The notes beneath the pieces were generated by a model. That model worked only from the letters and a program-made list of their open reading frames with translations. It searched no databases and had not been told where the DNA came from. Shown in pieces: positions 1-7,219 of a DNA stretch of 58,379 nucleotides. The stretch is from Scatosoma sp045588185 (GTDB taxonomy: Bacteria > Bacillota > Clostridia > Christensenellales > Borkfalkiaceae), in the NCBI GenBank assembly GCA_045588185.1, contig JAZNDR010000047.1:1-58379 (forward strand). The letters run 5' to 3'. Made by a program: the position numbers and the translations under genes. How positions within the stretch are numbered: the first letter of the stretch is position 1; every line of letters starts with the position of its first letter.

Positions 1-297
1 CCTCTCAGGTCGGCTACCCATCGTCGGCTTGGTAGGCCGTTACCCTACCAACTACCTAATGGGACGCGAGCTCATCCATATCCGATAAATCTTTTACCTC
101 AGAAGGATGCCCTTCCGTGGTCTTATGCGGTATTAGCAGTCATTTCTAACTGTTATTCCCCTGATATGGGCAGATTGCTCACGCGTTACTCACCCGTCCG
201 CCACTCACCTTAATCCGAAAACTAAGGTTCGTTCGACTTGCATGTGTTAAGCATGCCGCCAGCGTTCATCCTGAGCCAGAATCAAACTCTTAAGTTT
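1..297 (-). rRNA. rrs: 16S ribosomal RNA, 5' end only (partial)
   Basis: The minus strand carries the universal 16S start: the 27F primer site, in its GATTCTGG variant, lies at 271-290. It is followed by the conserved GAACGCTGGCGGC block, the V1-V2 region and the GGCGGACGGGTGAGTAACGCG block. The mature 5' end should lie 7-8 bases before the 27F site, near 297. The gene runs off the left edge, so only about the first 300 bases are present. Helix 6 (V1) is short, as in many Clostridia. Two promoters and a leader lie at 298-695. Confidence 0.97.
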
Positions 298-530
298 AAT
301 TGCTTAAAGTCATTATCTCTTCTAAGATAATAACGGCTCTAACTTTGTTATCTCTTGCTGACTTTGCTTTCAAGGTACTTGCTGTTCACAAGTTCTTTGA
401 AAAATTAACGGAAATTACCTTTATTTTGCATTTCTGTCAAATAAATCTCATTTCTTTCTTATTCTGTTTTTAATCTGCTTTTCCCAAGCTCTCCGGCTTG
501 GTTCTGCCCCCTCGCGGCGACAGCTTGTAT
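298..530 (-). promoter_or_regulatory. rRNA leader with boxA-like motif and processing hairpins
   Basis: This non-coding stretch between the proximal rRNA promoter and the 16S gene should be the transcribed leader. Read on the minus strand it holds a boxA-like element (GTTCTTTGAAAAATT, about 388-402), which in rRNA leaders recruits the Nus antitermination complex. A short hairpin (TTATCT...AGATAA) lies about 25 bases before the 16S start, where RNase III processing stems normally lie. No reading frame here looks real. Confidence 0.6.
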
Positions 531-560
531 ATAATACCACAAACTGCTTCCTTTTGTCAA
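531..560 (-). promoter_or_regulatory. Proximal rRNA promoter
   Basis: On the minus strand TTGACA (560-555) is followed after 18 bases by TATTAT (536-531). Just upstream of the -35, at 561-605, lie phased A-tracts on the minus strand, as expected of an UP element. The downstream segment ACAAGCTGTC is identical to that of the distal promoter. Confidence 0.8.
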
Positions 561-666
561 GCATTTTTTTGAACTTTTTTTACTTTTTTTTAAGTTTTTT
601 TTAGTTCTTCGCTTGACTTCGCCTTTCTCAGGGCTTTTTCGCCCCTCGCTCCGTGACAGCTTGTCT

Positions 667-695
667 ATATTACCACTTTCTTTTTATATTGTCAA
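667..695 (-). promoter_or_regulatory. Distal rRNA promoter
   Basis: On the minus strand TTGACA (695-690), a 17-base spacer and TAATAT (672-667) form a strong sigma-A promoter about 135 bases upstream of the proximal one. The transcribed start region shares the decamer ACAAGCTGTC with the proximal promoter, so the two probably arose by duplication. Confidence 0.8.
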
Positions 696-742
696 CTACT
701 TTTTTACACTTTTTTTAAATTTTTTTGGAAATTTTTGTAAAT

Positions 743-1465
743 TTACCGCCCCGTCGGCAGAACCAGCGTTTCTTCCTCTAAAAACACGCGTGTATACTTC
801 GTTGTTTTTAGATATTCCGCCAAATCCTCGTTCGTTTGTACCCGTGCAGGCAAAAGCGTTCCCCCGCAGAATTTCGCCACGCCGTGGTAATCGGTCCCGC
901 AGGTAATAAGCTTTTTCGCTTTACCCGCAAGCGTTATCACTTCGTCCTTGCGTTCCAAGTCCCCCTTGGAGCAATTGATTTCCAACCCGTGCAGATATTG
1001 CAGTTCCCCCGGGCGCATATCGTCGCAATACCCCGTATTGCTGCGGTACGGATGCGCCTGCACCAACACCGCGCCGTGTTTTTCGCAAAGCAAATACAGC
1101 TCCTTTTGCGAAAGCTGATATAAACAGGGAGCGTTTAATAAAAACTCTTCCGTCACGCCGTATAACAGCCAGTCGGAATAAAACGGATCGTTTACCGTCA
1201 CTTCTATCCCCAAAAAGACGCGGAAGCCCCGCATTTCTCCGTACGACTTCGCCTTGCGGTATTCCTCAACCACCCGTTTCATAAACCTTGCGTTTTCGTG
1301 CGCGGGATAATACCAAGGCTGACAGTGGTTGGTGAGTACCATTCCGCCGTACCCCGTCGCAATCTTGCTGTCAATCACCGTTTGAAAATCCGCGTGCGCG
1401 CAAAAACTGATACCGTTCGTGTGGATATGCATATCCGTTTTTATCATTTTTTCTTCCGTTTCCAT
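743..1465 (-). CDS. PHP-domain metal-dependent phosphoesterase
   Basis: A 240-residue PHP-superfamily protein. The family uses a cluster of His/Asp/Glu residues to bind up to three metals and hydrolyse phosphoesters. Visible motifs are D-M-H-I-H-T near residue 11, N-H-C around residue 46, G-I-E-V around 87, Q-A-H-P-Y-R around 136 and G-T-D-Y-H-G near 191. These match the four PHP motifs, so the active site appears complete. The start has GGAAG nine bases upstream and its own TTGACT-17-TATAAT promoter at 1518-1490. It is monocistronic and faces the rRNA operon. The substrate cannot be read from sequence. It could be a histidinol-phosphatase-like enzyme or a nucleotide phosphoesterase (YciV/TrpH-like). 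A second PHP enzyme is encoded at 2960-3799. Confidence 0.85.
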   Translation of the reverse strand: METEEKMIKTDMHIHTNGISFCAHADFQTVIDSKIATGYGGMVLTNHCQPWYYPAHENARFMKRVVEEYRKAKSYGEMRGFRVFLGIEVTVNDPFYSDWLLYGVTEEFLLNAPCLYQLSQKELYLLCEKHGAVLVQAHPYRSNTGYCDDMRPGELQYLHGLEINCSKGDLERKDEVITLAGKAKKLITCGTDYHGVAKFCGGTLLPARVQTNEDLAEYLKTTKYTRVFLEEETLVLPTGR

Positions 1466-1489
1466 ACCGTTACTTCCTTATATTTATAT

Positions 1490-1518
1490 ATTATACTGCG
1501 CAAAATATAAAAAGTCAA
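1490..1518 (-). promoter_or_regulatory. Promoter of the PHP-domain gene
   Basis: TTGACT (1518-1513), a 17-base spacer and TATAAT (1495-1490) on the minus strand, followed by a short leader with AAGGAAG before the ATG at 1465. Confidence 0.8.
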
Positions 1519-1537
1519 ACCCTATTCGCACTTTTTC

Positions 1538-1566
1538 TTGACTTTCGCGCGCGCGCGTGATACAAT
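1538..1566 (+). promoter_or_regulatory. Promoter of the small membrane protein gene at 1594
   Basis: TTGACT (1538-1543), exactly 17 bases, then TACAAT (1561-1566). The spacer is an unusual alternating CG run (CGCGCGCGCGCG), a potential Z-DNA-forming tract. Confidence 0.75.
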
Positions 1567-1593
1567 ATATATAATATAAAAGAGGTTTCGTTT

Positions 1594-1839
1594 ATGTATT
1601 TGAAGTTACGAGTTCTATTTACCATACTTTCCGCCCTGTGCGTAGCCGCCGTCGTGCCCGTCGGCGTATTCTTTGGTTGGGTTTGGGCGGTACTTTGCGC
1701 GCTCGGCGCGTTTTTGTTCTATCTTTTTATGCGTATTTGCAAGGTCAATCAGGAAATGCAGGAGTCGCGCCCCTCGCACGCGGATTTCCTGAATACGAAC
1801 ACACCTGCAAATTCCGACGAAAAGCACGAAAAGGAATAA
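1594..1839 (+). CDS. Small two-helix membrane protein, function unknown
   Basis: An 81-residue protein. It has a short basic N-terminus, two hydrophobic segments (about residues 8-27 and 29-45) separated by a G-W-V-W turn, and a hydrophilic, charged C-terminal tail rich in Asn, Glu and Lys. It should be a helical-hairpin inner-membrane protein. AAGAGG lies a few bases upstream of the ATG, and a clear promoter at 1538-1566 supports expression as its own unit. I do not recognise a family. It is followed by another small membrane protein with its own promoter. Confidence 0.65.
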   Translation: MYLKLRVLFTILSALCVAAVVPVGVFFGWVWAVLCALGAFLFYLFMRICKVNQEMQESRPSHADFLNTNTPANSDEKHEKE

Positions 1840-1889
1840 AATTCCGTCAAAAACTTTGTTCCCGAAACGAAGTTTTTTCTTTTTGCATA

Positions 1890-1918
1890 TTGACAAAATA
1901 GAAAAAGTATCGTATAAT
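1890..1918 (+). promoter_or_regulatory. Promoter of the small membrane protein gene at 1949
   Basis: A perfect TTGACA (1890-1895), 17-base spacer, TATAAT (1913-1918). Confidence 0.85.
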
Positions 1919-1948
1919 AACAGTAGAAAACTCTATTAGGAGGCATTT

Positions 1949-2179
1949 ATGGCAAAATGGTTTTATAAACAGAGCAAGCTCATGCAGATACTGCTCCTGC
2001 TTATCCCCGGTTTGAACTGGGTTGTGGAAATCTGTATCCGTTGGTCGGCGTTTTTAAGCAGACCCCGTCTGTTGACGCTGGTGTTCGCAATCGTGGCGAC
2101 CGTTTCCCTCGGTGTATTCGGCTGGGTAGACCTTGTTTGGTTGCTGTTATTCGATCATCTTATTTTCGCAAAAGCTTAA
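1949..2179 (+). CDS. Small membrane protein, function unknown
   Basis: A 76-residue protein with hydrophobic segments at about residues 11-29 and 40-70, interrupted by a basic loop (S-R-P-R). The N-terminus is basic (K-W-F-Y-K-Q-S-K). An AGGAGG site and a consensus promoter precede the start, and a strong hairpin terminator follows, so the gene forms a compact monocistronic unit. No family was recognised. Proteins of this kind are often annotated as hypothetical small membrane proteins. Confidence 0.7.
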   Translation: MAKWFYKQSKLMQILLLLIPGLNWVVEICIRWSAFLSRPRLLTLVFAIVATVSLGVFGWVDLVWLLLFDHLIFAKA

Positions 2180-2183
2180 AAAG

Positions 2184-2216
2184 AAAAGCGCCCGTTTTGA
2201 AAACGGGCGCTTTTGC
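2184..2216. terminator. Bidirectional rho-independent terminator
   Basis: A GC-rich inverted repeat (AAAGCGCCCGTTTT / AAACGGGCGCTTTT) with A/T tracts on both sides, between convergent genes ending at 2179 (+) and 2228 (-). Confidence 0.85.
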
Positions 2217-2227
2217 TTTTCATTAAA

Positions 2228-2431
2228 TTAGTCGTTACCAGTAGCGATATCAACGCCTTTCTTTATCCCCTCAGCGATAGCGCAAGCAGGGCAAAGTTCT
2301 TGATTGTCAAGCTCTTCGTAAACCGCACAATTTTCCGTTTTCTTTTCGCAAATGTCGCATTTGTCGTTTTCGCAGCCAGCGAAGCAGAATACAGCCGAAA
2401 GAGCCAACAAAGCACAAAGAATCTTTTTCAT
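2228..2431 (-). CDS. Small Cys-rich lipoprotein with two CxxC knuckles
   Basis: A 67-residue predicted lipoprotein. The start is taken at the ATG at 2431 because GGAGG lies nine bases upstream. A longer frame starting at 2446 would put that site inside the gene. The signal peptide (MKKILCALLALSAVF...) ends in a lipobox F-A-G-C at about residue 20. The short mature part contains C-D-I-C and C-P-A-C separated by about 20 acidic residues, the spacing of a small zinc knuckle. A lipid-anchored extracellular zinc knuckle of this size is unusual. Binding of zinc or a redox role is inference. It has its own perfect promoter at 2493-2465. Confidence 0.75.
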   Translation of the reverse strand: MKKILCALLALSAVFCFAGCENDKCDICEKKTENCAVYEELDNQELCPACAIAEGIKKGVDIATGND

Positions 2432-2464
2432 AATAAAAGCCTCCATAAAAAATTTATTGTAAAA

Positions 2465-2493
2465 ATTATATCACACTTTGCCTGCACTGTCAA
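2465..2493 (-). promoter_or_regulatory. Promoter of the small lipoprotein gene
   Basis: TTGACA (2493-2488), 17-base spacer, TATAAT (2470-2465) on the minus strand. Confidence 0.85.
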
Positions 2494-2605
2494 GGGTTTT
2501 AGAAAAAAATACCCGCTTTACCCAAAAAAAGAAAATTGTACGATTTCACAAAAAATGTTCCGTTTGTTACAAAAAAAATTCTTTATAAAAATTTTGTCGT
2601 TTCCG

Positions 2606-2634
2606 TTTACTTTTTTCCTTTTTCGTGTTAAAAT
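2606..2634 (+). promoter_or_regulatory. Extended -10 promoter of the candidate small RNA
   Basis: TTTACT (2606-2611), 17 bases, TAAAAT (2629-2634), with TG one base before the -10 hexamer (TGtTAAAAT). No plus-strand gene follows. The predicted transcript runs straight into the terminator at 2708-2746. Confidence 0.6.
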
Positions 2635-2640
2635 ATACTT

Positions 2641-2746
2641 GTAAATCGGTTGGGGACAGCCGAAACGAAAATTTGCTCATCATTTTCCCCCTTATCATAT
2701 ATTAGGTAACCGCCTTGGATTCGCAAGAATCCAAGGCGGTTATCTT
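2641..2746 (+). ncRNA. Candidate small structured RNA (~105 nt)
   Basis: A promoter-to-terminator unit with no coding frame. From about 2641 the transcript contains a hairpin TCGGTT (2646-2651) / AGCCGA (2658-2663) with loop GGGGAC. The loop bases GGGGA can pair with TCCCC at 2686-2690 to form an H-type pseudoknot. A 15-bp perfect stem (2708-2722 / 2727-2741) capped by a GCAA tetraloop then leads into a T-rich tract. It does not match 6S, SRP RNA, tmRNA or RNase P, and I could not match it to a riboswitch class from memory. It is antisense only to the last bases of the gene ending at 2748. It could be a trans-acting sRNA, or a remnant leader that lost its gene. Confidence 0.5.
2708..2746 (+). 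terminator. Rho-independent terminator of the small RNA
   Basis: A 15-bp perfect stem with GCAA tetraloop followed by ATCTTTTTA on the plus strand. The minus side lacks a T-tract, so it is oriented for plus-strand transcription, but it may also stabilise the 3' end of the minus-strand gene at 2748. Confidence 0.85.
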
Positions 2747-2747
2747 T

Positions 2748-2957
2748 TTACCAGTCCTGTTTTTTCAATGATTTATCTTTTACGTCGTCGTAAAAGGCAA
2801 AATACCGTTCTTTGAACTGCGCGGCGGTGGCGGGCAACGGCTCGTCGCCGTTTTCCATTTGGTCGAGCAATTCTTTCAATTCCTCGGGCGAGAAATCGGC
2901 AAGGTCGGTATCCTCGCCGTACCGTTGTAATAATTTTAAAATATCCAACTCTGACAT
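2748..2957 (-). CDS. Small acidic hypothetical protein downstream of the histidinol phosphatase
   Basis: A 69-residue soluble protein, strongly acidic in the middle and predicted helical. A longer frame starts at 2993, but the ATG at 2957 is preferred because it has GGAG eight bases upstream and begins just after the stop codon of the upstream gene (2960). The two genes therefore form a tight operon. The D-x-x-D-F-S-P-E-E-L-K-E-L-L pattern looks like a small helical scaffold. No family was recognised. Confidence 0.65.
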   Translation of the reverse strand: MSELDILKLLQRYGEDTDLADFSPEELKELLDQMENGDEPLPATAAQFKERYFAFYDDVKDKSLKKQDW

Positions 2958-2959
2958 CG

Positions 2960-3799
2960 TTATAACTCCAACTTTATATATTCGCCCTTGCATGGCACCG
3001 TGATATGCGTGAATCCGATTTCCTTTAAAAGCTTGACCGTTTCTTCCCGCTTATCTCCTATCCGCTCGATACCGTGCGCGTCCGAGGCGTAAGAAATATT
3101 CCGCCCGCCGAGCGCAAAATACCGTCTTACAATCTCTTCCGTCGGTAAAAAGATTTGTTCTTTTACCGAGCTATTCACTTCCAAAATTTTATTTTTTTCG
3201 ATAATCGTTTTTAATATCCCGTCGATACTCTTAGCAAAGTCTTGATACGGCATCGAAGTATCCGCGTACGGCGCGTAACGGGTGGCATACCCGATATGCC
3301 CTACGATATCGTAAGGATAATCGACGAGCAAACTCTGTTTTACCAAGCCCAAATACTCCTCGTACACCTCTTTTTTATCGCGTAAAACCCGTTGTCCGTT
3401 TTCGTCGGTGCGGTAATATATCTGTTTATCGTAATAATCCTCGCCGTTTACGGTATGCACGCTGTTGACGACGAAATCAGGGCGGTATTTTTCATAATTT
3501 TCCCTATGTATCGCGTGCACTTTTTTATCGTCGGCGTAGCTGAATTCCGCGCCGATAAGCACGTTCATACACCCCTCGTAGTCCTCTTGTAAATGCCGTG
3601 CGCCGTGGAAATACGTTTCGGGGTCTATCAGCTCGCGCGGAAGAACAGGCAAGCACAAAAGGTCGTACTCGAAATGCTCGGCAACGCCGTAAAAGTCAAA
3701 GCCCTTTGCGTGCGCCGTTTCCAACATTTCCGAAAGCTCGTTTTGCCCGTCGAAGGAATACTTCGAATGGGTGTGGATATCCGTCAAAAATTTTTTCAT
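2960..3799 (-). CDS. hisK: Histidinol-phosphatase, PHP family (HisK/HisJ type)
   Basis: A 279-residue PHP-type histidinol phosphatase. It is expected to hydrolyse L-histidinol phosphate to histidinol late in histidine biosynthesis. Motifs are D-I-H-T-H-S at residues 7-12, A-E-H-F-E near 40, G-A-E-F-S around 83, V-N-S-V-H about 112 and a terminal S-D-A-H-G near 240, all typical of the HisJ/HisK subfamily. Its length fits the family (260-280). A TTTACA-17-TATAAT promoter lies at 3850-3822. No other histidine genes are nearby, so related phosphoesterase activities are possible. The small acidic gene at 2957 follows immediately. Confidence 0.8.
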   Translation of the reverse strand: MKKFLTDIHTHSKYSFDGQNELSEMLETAHAKGFDFYGVAEHFEYDLLCLPVLPRELIDPETYFHGARHLQEDYEGCMNVLIGAEFSYADDKKVHAIHRENYEKYRPDFVVNSVHTVNGEDYYDKQIYYRTDENGQRVLRDKKEVYEEYLGLVKQSLLVDYPYDIVGHIGYATRYAPYADTSMPYQDFAKSIDGILKTIIEKNKILEVNSSVKEQIFLPTEEIVRRYFALGGRNISYASDAHGIERIGDKREETVKLLKEIGFTHITVPCKGEYIKLEL

Positions 3800-3821
3800 A
3801 AATTAGCCTCTTTCGTCGTTT

Positions 3822-3850
3822 ATTATAGCATAACACCGCGGTTTTGTAAA
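3822..3850 (-). promoter_or_regulatory. Promoter of the histidinol-phosphatase operon
   Basis: TTTACA (3850-3845), 17-base spacer, TATAAT (3827-3822) on the minus strand. Confidence 0.75.
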
Positions 3851-3965
3851 GTCCGCGGGCAAACTCCGCACGAAAAAATTTTCCTTTTACGGATTATTTT
3901 GGTAAAATCCCCCGTTTTTTTCCTTTTTTTTACTCTGTCGGCAGGTTTTGGCTTTGAAAAGGGTA

Positions 3966-3994
3966 TTGCTTTTTACGCCGTTTTGTTTTACAAT
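3966..3994 (+). promoter_or_regulatory. Promoter of the NlpC/P60 lipoprotein gene
   Basis: TTGCTT (3966-3971), 17-base spacer, TACAAT (3989-3994). The start codon is at 4040 with AAGAGG upstream. Confidence 0.65.
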
Positions 3995-4039
3995 ATTGCC
4001 CGTGTTTTTTTGACACAATCCATACGCAAGAGGTCTTTT

Positions 4040-4969
4040 ATGAACTTTAAAAAAACAGCCGCTCTTTTATTGGCTATCAGCTTTTTAACCCCCTCGTTCG
4101 CGCTCATCGCGTGCAAAAACGCCCCGTCCGCTTCCGTAGACAGCGAGCAAACGGACGAGCTCGAACCCCTCCCTGAAACGAGCGAGGACAGCGAAAGCAT
4201 AGAAACTCCGCCAACCGAACCACCCGAAACAAGCGAACCTGAAACCCCAAGCACTCCTACTCCCCCCAGCCAACCGAGCACCCCTGCTCCGCCGAGTAAT
4301 TCGGAAAATACGGATACGGTAAAACCGACGGTGAGCCAACCGCAATACATACGCTGCACGGGCGATAACGTCAATCTCCGCGCGGGCGCGGGGACAGACT
4401 ACGCCGTCGTAGGTCAAGCGGAAAAGGGTGAAACTTATGCCGTTATCGGGAAAACGGGGAAATGGTACAAGACTTATTACCGCAATAAAACGGTGTATTT
4501 CTACGCTTCGTACGCGTCCGTTTTCACTTTGGAAAAGAGCGATAACGAAAAGGCGGAACGCGTCATTGAAGAAGGGTATAAACTCATCGGCACGCCTTAC
4601 GTTTACGGCGCGGCGCGCTTCCACGACGGGAACGGTAAGCTCCTCGGCGGATTTTCCGTGCACAAATTCGATTGCTCATCGCTGATACAGTATATCTTTT
4701 ACAAAGGCGCGAACAAGCTGTTACAGGTAAACACCCGCACGCAGGTACGACAGGGCAAGTACGTAAAACCGAGCGATCTGCAACGGGGGGACTGTATCTT
4801 TTTCACCAACGAAAGCCGTCAGCACTTAACGGGAATTGAACGGGTGGGACACGTCGCGCTGTATTTGGGCGGCGAATACATTTTACATACCTCGTCCGAC
4901 TATGCGCGTATAGAAAAAATGACCGCGACTCGATGGAATTACTATATCGAGGCACGGCGATTTGTATAA
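4040..4969 (+). CDS. SH3b-NlpC/P60 cell-wall hydrolase lipoprotein
   Basis: A 309-residue predicted lipoprotein peptidoglycan endopeptidase. A lipobox (L-I-A-C) follows the signal peptide at about residue 23. Residues about 30-100 form a low-complexity Ser/Thr/Pro/Glu linker that would span the wall. An SH3b domain (N-V-N-L-R-A-G-A-G core) follows at about 108-165, then NlpC/P60. The catalytic Cys is in F-D-C-S-S near 212, and the His is in G-H-V-A-L-Y-L-G near 275. NlpC/P60 enzymes cut D-Glu to diaminoacid bonds in stem peptides. The ATG at 4040 is chosen for its RBS and promoter. The open frame extends further upstream but reads antisense through the histidinol phosphatase gene. Confidence 0.88.
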   Translation: MNFKKTAALLLAISFLTPSFALIACKNAPSASVDSEQTDELEPLPETSEDSESIETPPTEPPETSEPETPSTPTPPSQPSTPAPPSNSENTDTVKPTVSQPQYIRCTGDNVNLRAGAGTDYAVVGQAEKGETYAVIGKTGKWYKTYYRNKTVYFYASYASVFTLEKSDNEKAERVIEEGYKLIGTPYVYGAARFHDGNGKLLGGFSVHKFDCSSLIQYIFYKGANKLLQVNTRTQVRQGKYVKPSDLQRGDCIFFTNESRQHLTGIERVGHVALYLGGEYILHTSSDYARIEKMTATRWNYYIEARRFV

Positions 4970-4973
4970 AATT

Positions 4974-5726
4974 TTATTTTTCTTCGGGCAAGGACGCGCC
5001 GACGAGAAAGTAAACGGTATTCGCGCCTGCGCTTTTGAGTGCTCGCGCGCACTCACTGCCCGTTGAACCCGTCGTCATAATATCGTCCACGAGGAGTATC
5101 GTCTTTTCCTTGCACGCCGTGCGCTTATGTACACGGTACGCTCCGCGCACGTTCTCCGCGCGTTCGGATAAACGCAATTTCTTTTGCTGTTTCGTGTCCC
5201 GCGTTTTTATAAGAATATCCTTATCCATTACCGCAGTCAACCCCGCTTCCCGCAAGATATCGACCGCTCTTTGCGCAAGGTCTTCCGTTTGGTTGTAACC
5301 GCGGACCGCACGCCCCTCTTTCGTTATCGGCACGGGCACGACTAAAAGTTCTTTCCCCTTTTCCACAGGGCAGTTTTGCAAAAATACCTTGCACATCTGC
5401 TCGGCGAAAAAGTAAGAAAGCCGACGGTCGCCGTTTTTGATTCGGTTGATAAGTGCCGCGGTCTTTCCGCGATAGGACAAGGGCGAAAAGCCTTTGTCGA
5501 ACACGGGCGCGACGCTTTTACAGTCAAGACAAGTCCCATGCGCCACCGTTTGCCGACCGCATTTTCGACAACGCGTTTCGTCGTTATAACGCAAGCTTAA
5601 AAGACATTCTTCACACAGCCTTTGTCGGGGATAATCAAAGATTTCCGTTCCGCACGCGTCGCAGGTAAAACCGTGTTCCGAAGAAATACTACGGAGCTTT
5701 TCCGCTAAAAAATTAAGCAGCTTCAT
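4974..5726 (-). CDS. comF: ComF family phosphoribosyltransferase-like protein
   Basis: A 250-residue ComF homologue. ComF proteins act in the cytoplasm on incoming single-stranded DNA during natural transformation, but are also found in non-competent species. The N-terminus has paired zinc knuckles (C-D-A-C, C-E-E-C, then C-R-K-C and C-L-D-C within residues about 21-75). The phosphoribosyltransferase core has V-P-V-P near 130, the R-G-Y-N-Q-T-E motif and the PRPP-loop V-D-D-I-M-T-T-G-S-T at about 213-222. The ATG at 5726 overlaps the DUF368 gene by 14 bases, so translational coupling is likely. No other competence genes are visible here. Confidence 0.88.
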   Translation of the reverse strand: MKLLNFLAEKLRSISSEHGFTCDACGTEIFDYPRQRLCEECLLSLRYNDETRCRKCGRQTVAHGTCLDCKSVAPVFDKGFSPLSYRGKTAALINRIKNGDRRLSYFFAEQMCKVFLQNCPVEKGKELLVVPVPITKEGRAVRGYNQTEDLAQRAVDILREAGLTAVMDKDILIKTRDTKQQKKLRLSERAENVRGAYRVHKRTACKEKTILLVDDIMTTGSTGSECARALKSAGANTVYFLVGASLPEEK

Positions 5727-6681
5727 TTTCTTCCGTGCTCTTTTTCCGTTCGTACCGCACGAGCATGTACGCACCGAACGCACCGAGCGCAAACAACACT
5801 ACGCCCAAAACGATATTGAGCAAAGGATCGCTTCCCGTGCCCGCCGCCCAGCCTGCGTAGGTTTCTACGATATCGCCGTTACAGAACATCGACAGTATCG
5901 AACCGAGCGACAATCCCACGATCATACAGTACGCCGTATGACGGGCTTTGCCGAAAATATACGTGAGCAGTTTGGAAAATCCCAAAAGCCCTATCAAAAA
6001 TCCAACGCCCAAGCCCCCGTACACCAAAAGCACGGCGGGATTTTCCTGCCAGTAAGTCAAGCTCACGCTATCCACAACGGCGGAGAACCAACCCACCGCC
6101 ATCAAAAACGCGCTTGCCGAAAGTCCGGGAACGATTTGCGTAATGCCCACAACCGCGCCGATCGCAACGCCTAAAACGATATGCCACCATTTAACGGTGT
6201 CAAATAAACCCGTTGCCGACGAGCTTTCTTGTAAACTTAAAAGTGCGGAGGTTGCCCCAAGCGCAACGGGAATAAGCAAACCTACGATAAACAGCGCAAT
6301 CCGTAACCCGGTCTTTTGCACTCCCTTTATTTCGTCGGTTACGGCGGGGAACGCCCCGCTCATCAGCCCCGCGAATAAACACACGATAGCAAACGGTAAA
6401 ATTTTCAACAGCTCTTTCACGGCGATAAAGCCGAGCCCCACACCCACGACGATACCGATTGCAATCGGGAGCAGGAAAATAAAGCACTGCTTGAATTTCT
6501 TAAACAAATTCCCAAGCGCGTATAAAAATTGATCGTACAGCTTGAAAATAATCGCCACCGTCGAACCGCTGATTCCGGGAACTATCACCGCAAGCCCAAT
6601 AAAAAATCCGAGCAACGCGCTTTTGCACCAGCTCTTTTTATTGTATTTTATCAACGCAATTTCCAAGCTATCCTGTGCCAT
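5713..6681 (-). CDS. DUF368 family membrane protein, undecaprenyl-phosphate translocase (PopT) family
   Basis: A 322-residue polytopic membrane protein of the DUF368 family, with about 8-9 hydrophobic segments and the signature G-x-x-x-x-x-P-G-I-S-G-S-T near residue 34. A related P-G-L-S-A-S-A occurs near 186, reflecting the internal repeat. DUF368 proteins (PopT) have been shown to recycle undecaprenyl phosphate across the membrane for cell-wall and polymer synthesis. The ATG at 6681 is four bases after the VanZ-like stop, and the AAGGAG site sits across that stop, so the genes are coupled. Co-transcription with VanZ fits a shared envelope role. Confidence 0.85.
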   Translation of the reverse strand: MAQDSLEIALIKYNKKSWCKSALLGFFIGLAVIVPGISGSTVAIIFKLYDQFLYALGNLFKKFKQCFIFLLPIAIGIVVGVGLGFIAVKELLKILPFAIVCLFAGLMSGAFPAVTDEIKGVQKTGLRIALFIVGLLIPVALGATSALLSLQESSSATGLFDTVKWWHIVLGVAIGAVVGITQIVPGLSASAFLMAVGWFSAVVDSVSLTYWQENPAVLLVYGGLGVGFLIGLLGFSKLLTYIFGKARHTAYCMIVGLSLGSILSMFCNGDIVETYAGWAAGTGSDPLLNIVLGVVLFALGAFGAYMLVRYERKKSTEENEAA

Positions 6682-6685
6682 ATCC

Positions 6686-7213
6686 TCACTCCTTCCGCCC
6701 GTTACGGGCTTTTTTTCTATAAATTGCCACGCCTATCCAAACGGCGAGAAGCGCGAACACGCACCCTGCCAAACCGCCCGCCGTATCCACGAGCAAATCT
6801 GTTACTTCCGCCGCGCGCCCGCCCGTAAAACTTTGCACCGCTTCGTCGAAAATGGGCGTGAGCACCACGAGCGCAAACGGTAAAAACGCAAACGCTTTGT
6901 CCTGCGTGTAGGATAGATAGCACCAAACGAGCAACGCGCCGAGCAACGCAAATTCACAAAAATGCGCCGCTGTCCGCACCGCGCTATGTAACCGCTCGAA
7001 ATCCTCTCCCGCCGCCGTGGCGATAAAGGAATTCGGTGCGAAAACCCCCACGAATTTTTGCACGGCTTTGGTTACCGTATGGCTTTGCGAGGACGATTGC
7101 GTACCCGTCTTTGCCGAGTTGGAAAATATCCAACCGTAAACGAATAGGCACAAGGCTGTCAGCACTGCGCGGAGCACTATCCGCTTGATTGTCGGTCTGC
7201 TTTTTTCGTTCAT
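6686..7213 (-). CDS. VanZ-like family membrane protein
   Basis: A 175-residue VanZ-like protein with four predicted membrane helices. VanZ proteins lower binding of glycopeptides such as teicoplanin by an unknown route, and most homologues are uncharacterised. Hallmarks are the first helix ending F-S-N-S-A-K-T-G, the K/H-F-x-E-F-A-L-L-G segment near residue 78 (H-F-C-E-F-A-L-L-G), the acidic D-E-A-V-Q-S-F/T-G-G-R motif near 122-131 and D-L-L-V-D-T-A-G-G near 137. The ATG at 7213 is only six bases after a consensus -10 box, so the mRNA is probably leaderless. It is the first gene of a three-gene operon with DUF368 and ComF. Confidence 0.85.
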   Translation of the reverse strand: MNEKSRPTIKRIVLRAVLTALCLFVYGWIFSNSAKTGTQSSSQSHTVTKAVQKFVGVFAPNSFIATAAGEDFERLHSAVRTAAHFCEFALLGALLVWCYLSYTQDKAFAFLPFALVVLTPIFDEAVQSFTGGRAAEVTDLLVDTAGGLAGCVFALLAVWIGVAIYRKKARNGRKE

Positions 7214-7219
7214 ATTTCT

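Noticed and set aside
3593..4039. A ~150-codon N-terminal extension of the NlpC/P60 gene
   Set aside because: It reads antisense through the histidinol phosphatase gene and its promoter. The lipoprotein signal, RBS and promoter fix the start at 4040.
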